A stretch of DNA of 64,000 nucleotides from NCBI RefSeq assembly GCF_036967205.1, contig NZ_CP146022.1:1-64000 (forward strand), given 5' to 3'. Within the stretch, counting starts at the first letter, position 1; each line of letters starts with the position of its first letter. A model generated the notes under the pieces. That model was given only the letters and a program-made list of their open reading frames with translations, was not told the origin of the DNA and did not search any database. Below, piece by piece: positions 63,758 through 64,000 of this stretch. The stretch comes from Streptomyces sp. Q6 (GTDB lineage Bacteria; Actinomycetota; Actinomycetes; Streptomycetales; Streptomycetaceae). A program made the position numbers and the translations under genes.

Positions 63758-64000
63758 ATGGGTTCGTCCGCGGAAGAGGATGTCCTGCTGCCCAATTCCG
63801 TACTGGGCAAGGCGCAGCTGCTGCTCGCCGCGTTCGAGTCGGGTGCGGACCGGCTGCGGCTGAGCGAACTGAGCCGCCGGTCGGGCGTGCCCAAGGCGTC
63901 GGCGTACCGTCTCGCCCAGGAACTGGTGCGGTGGGGACTGCTCGACCGGCACGGCGAGGCGTACGAGCTCGGCATCAGGCTCTTCCACCTCGGGCAACGG
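63758..64000 (+). CDS. IclR-family transcriptional regulator, cut by the window end
   Basis: 81 codons to the edge, starting at the ATG at 63758 (an in-frame ATG at 63734 is possible). The winged HTH is visible: SVLGKAQLLLAAFESGADRL, then LSELSRRSGVPKASAYRLAQ and ELGIRLFHLGQR. The effector domain lies beyond the window. It probably regulates the symporter or the next genes. Confidence 0.85.
   Translation, partial: MGSSAEEDVLLPNSVLGKAQLLLAAFESGADRLRLSELSRRSGVPKASAYRLAQELVRWGLLDRHGEAYELGIRLFHLGQR

Noticed and set aside
1-64000. tRNA or rRNA genes
   Set aside because: I scanned for TTCGAATC-type T-loops and for rRNA-like segments and saw none with a matching fold; a dedicated search would be needed to exclude them.

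Overview
The window is high-GC actinobacterial DNA and almost certainly Streptomyces: it encodes a chaplin (35012-35341), leucine-rich-repeat-variant and DUF6131-type proteins, a sulfite-oxidase-like enzyme beside an ECF sigma factor, and codon use with GC-rich third positions. It looks like the end of a linear replicon (chromosome arm or linear plasmid). The first 133 bases are a run of six back-to-back hairpins. Four of them have three-base loops that read GTA or GGA on the complementary strand, the hallmark of Streptomyces telomere 3' overhangs. A helicase gene (327-2813) is read towards that end.

Region 1 (1-11.5 kb) holds the telomere-like array, the helicase, several Streptomyces proteins of unknown function, and a tightly coupled leftward gene block (10595 to 7373). 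The last gene of that block has the size and layout of a telomere terminal protein. The two genes before it look like degenerate tyrosine-recombinase or ATPase-like proteins. I infer that this may be a non-canonical telomere-maintenance system.

Region 2 (11.5-18.5 kb) holds small regulator and enzyme modules: MBL hydrolase with a frameshifted AraC regulator, an NmrA-type protein, an oxidoreductase with a divergent TetR, and a MerR with a divergent monooxygenase. It also has a cluster of TTGTCACCA repeats that may be an IS21-type terminus.

Region 3 (18.7-31.1 kb) is a transposon nest. After a decayed IS427-group copy, an IS630 element, an ISAzo13 element, an ISL2-like IS5 element and another IS5 element lie end to end, sharing TA/TAA target duplications. 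The ISAzo13 element is itself split at one CTAG by four further elements (IS427-like, IS630, IS481, IS5), and each of their junctions is a CTAG. Three of these elements carry an extra non-transposase gene inside their inverted repeats, and a fourth has a coupled accessory ORF.

Region 4 (30.2-48.6 kb) mixes intact small genes (cupin, chaplin, NTF2-like, GNAT, Nudix, secreted PLD-like, two P450s, SAM methyltransferase, ROK regulator) with many gene fragments: a sigma factor without region 4, IstA, IS5, LuxR and SUKH-like remnants, and a frameshifted DUF1963-like gene.

Region 5 (48.6-64 kb) is well ordered and catabolic. It has a Tat-exported GH3 beta-glycosidase divergent from the ROK regulator; a MatC-like carboxylate carrier and a PrpF-type isomerase divergent from a LysR regulator; a secreted carboxylesterase; a quinone oxidoreductase; an ABC uptake operon of the nitrate/sulfonate/taurine type with two paralogous binding proteins; a divergent metabolite:proton symporter; and the start of an IclR regulator that runs off the window.
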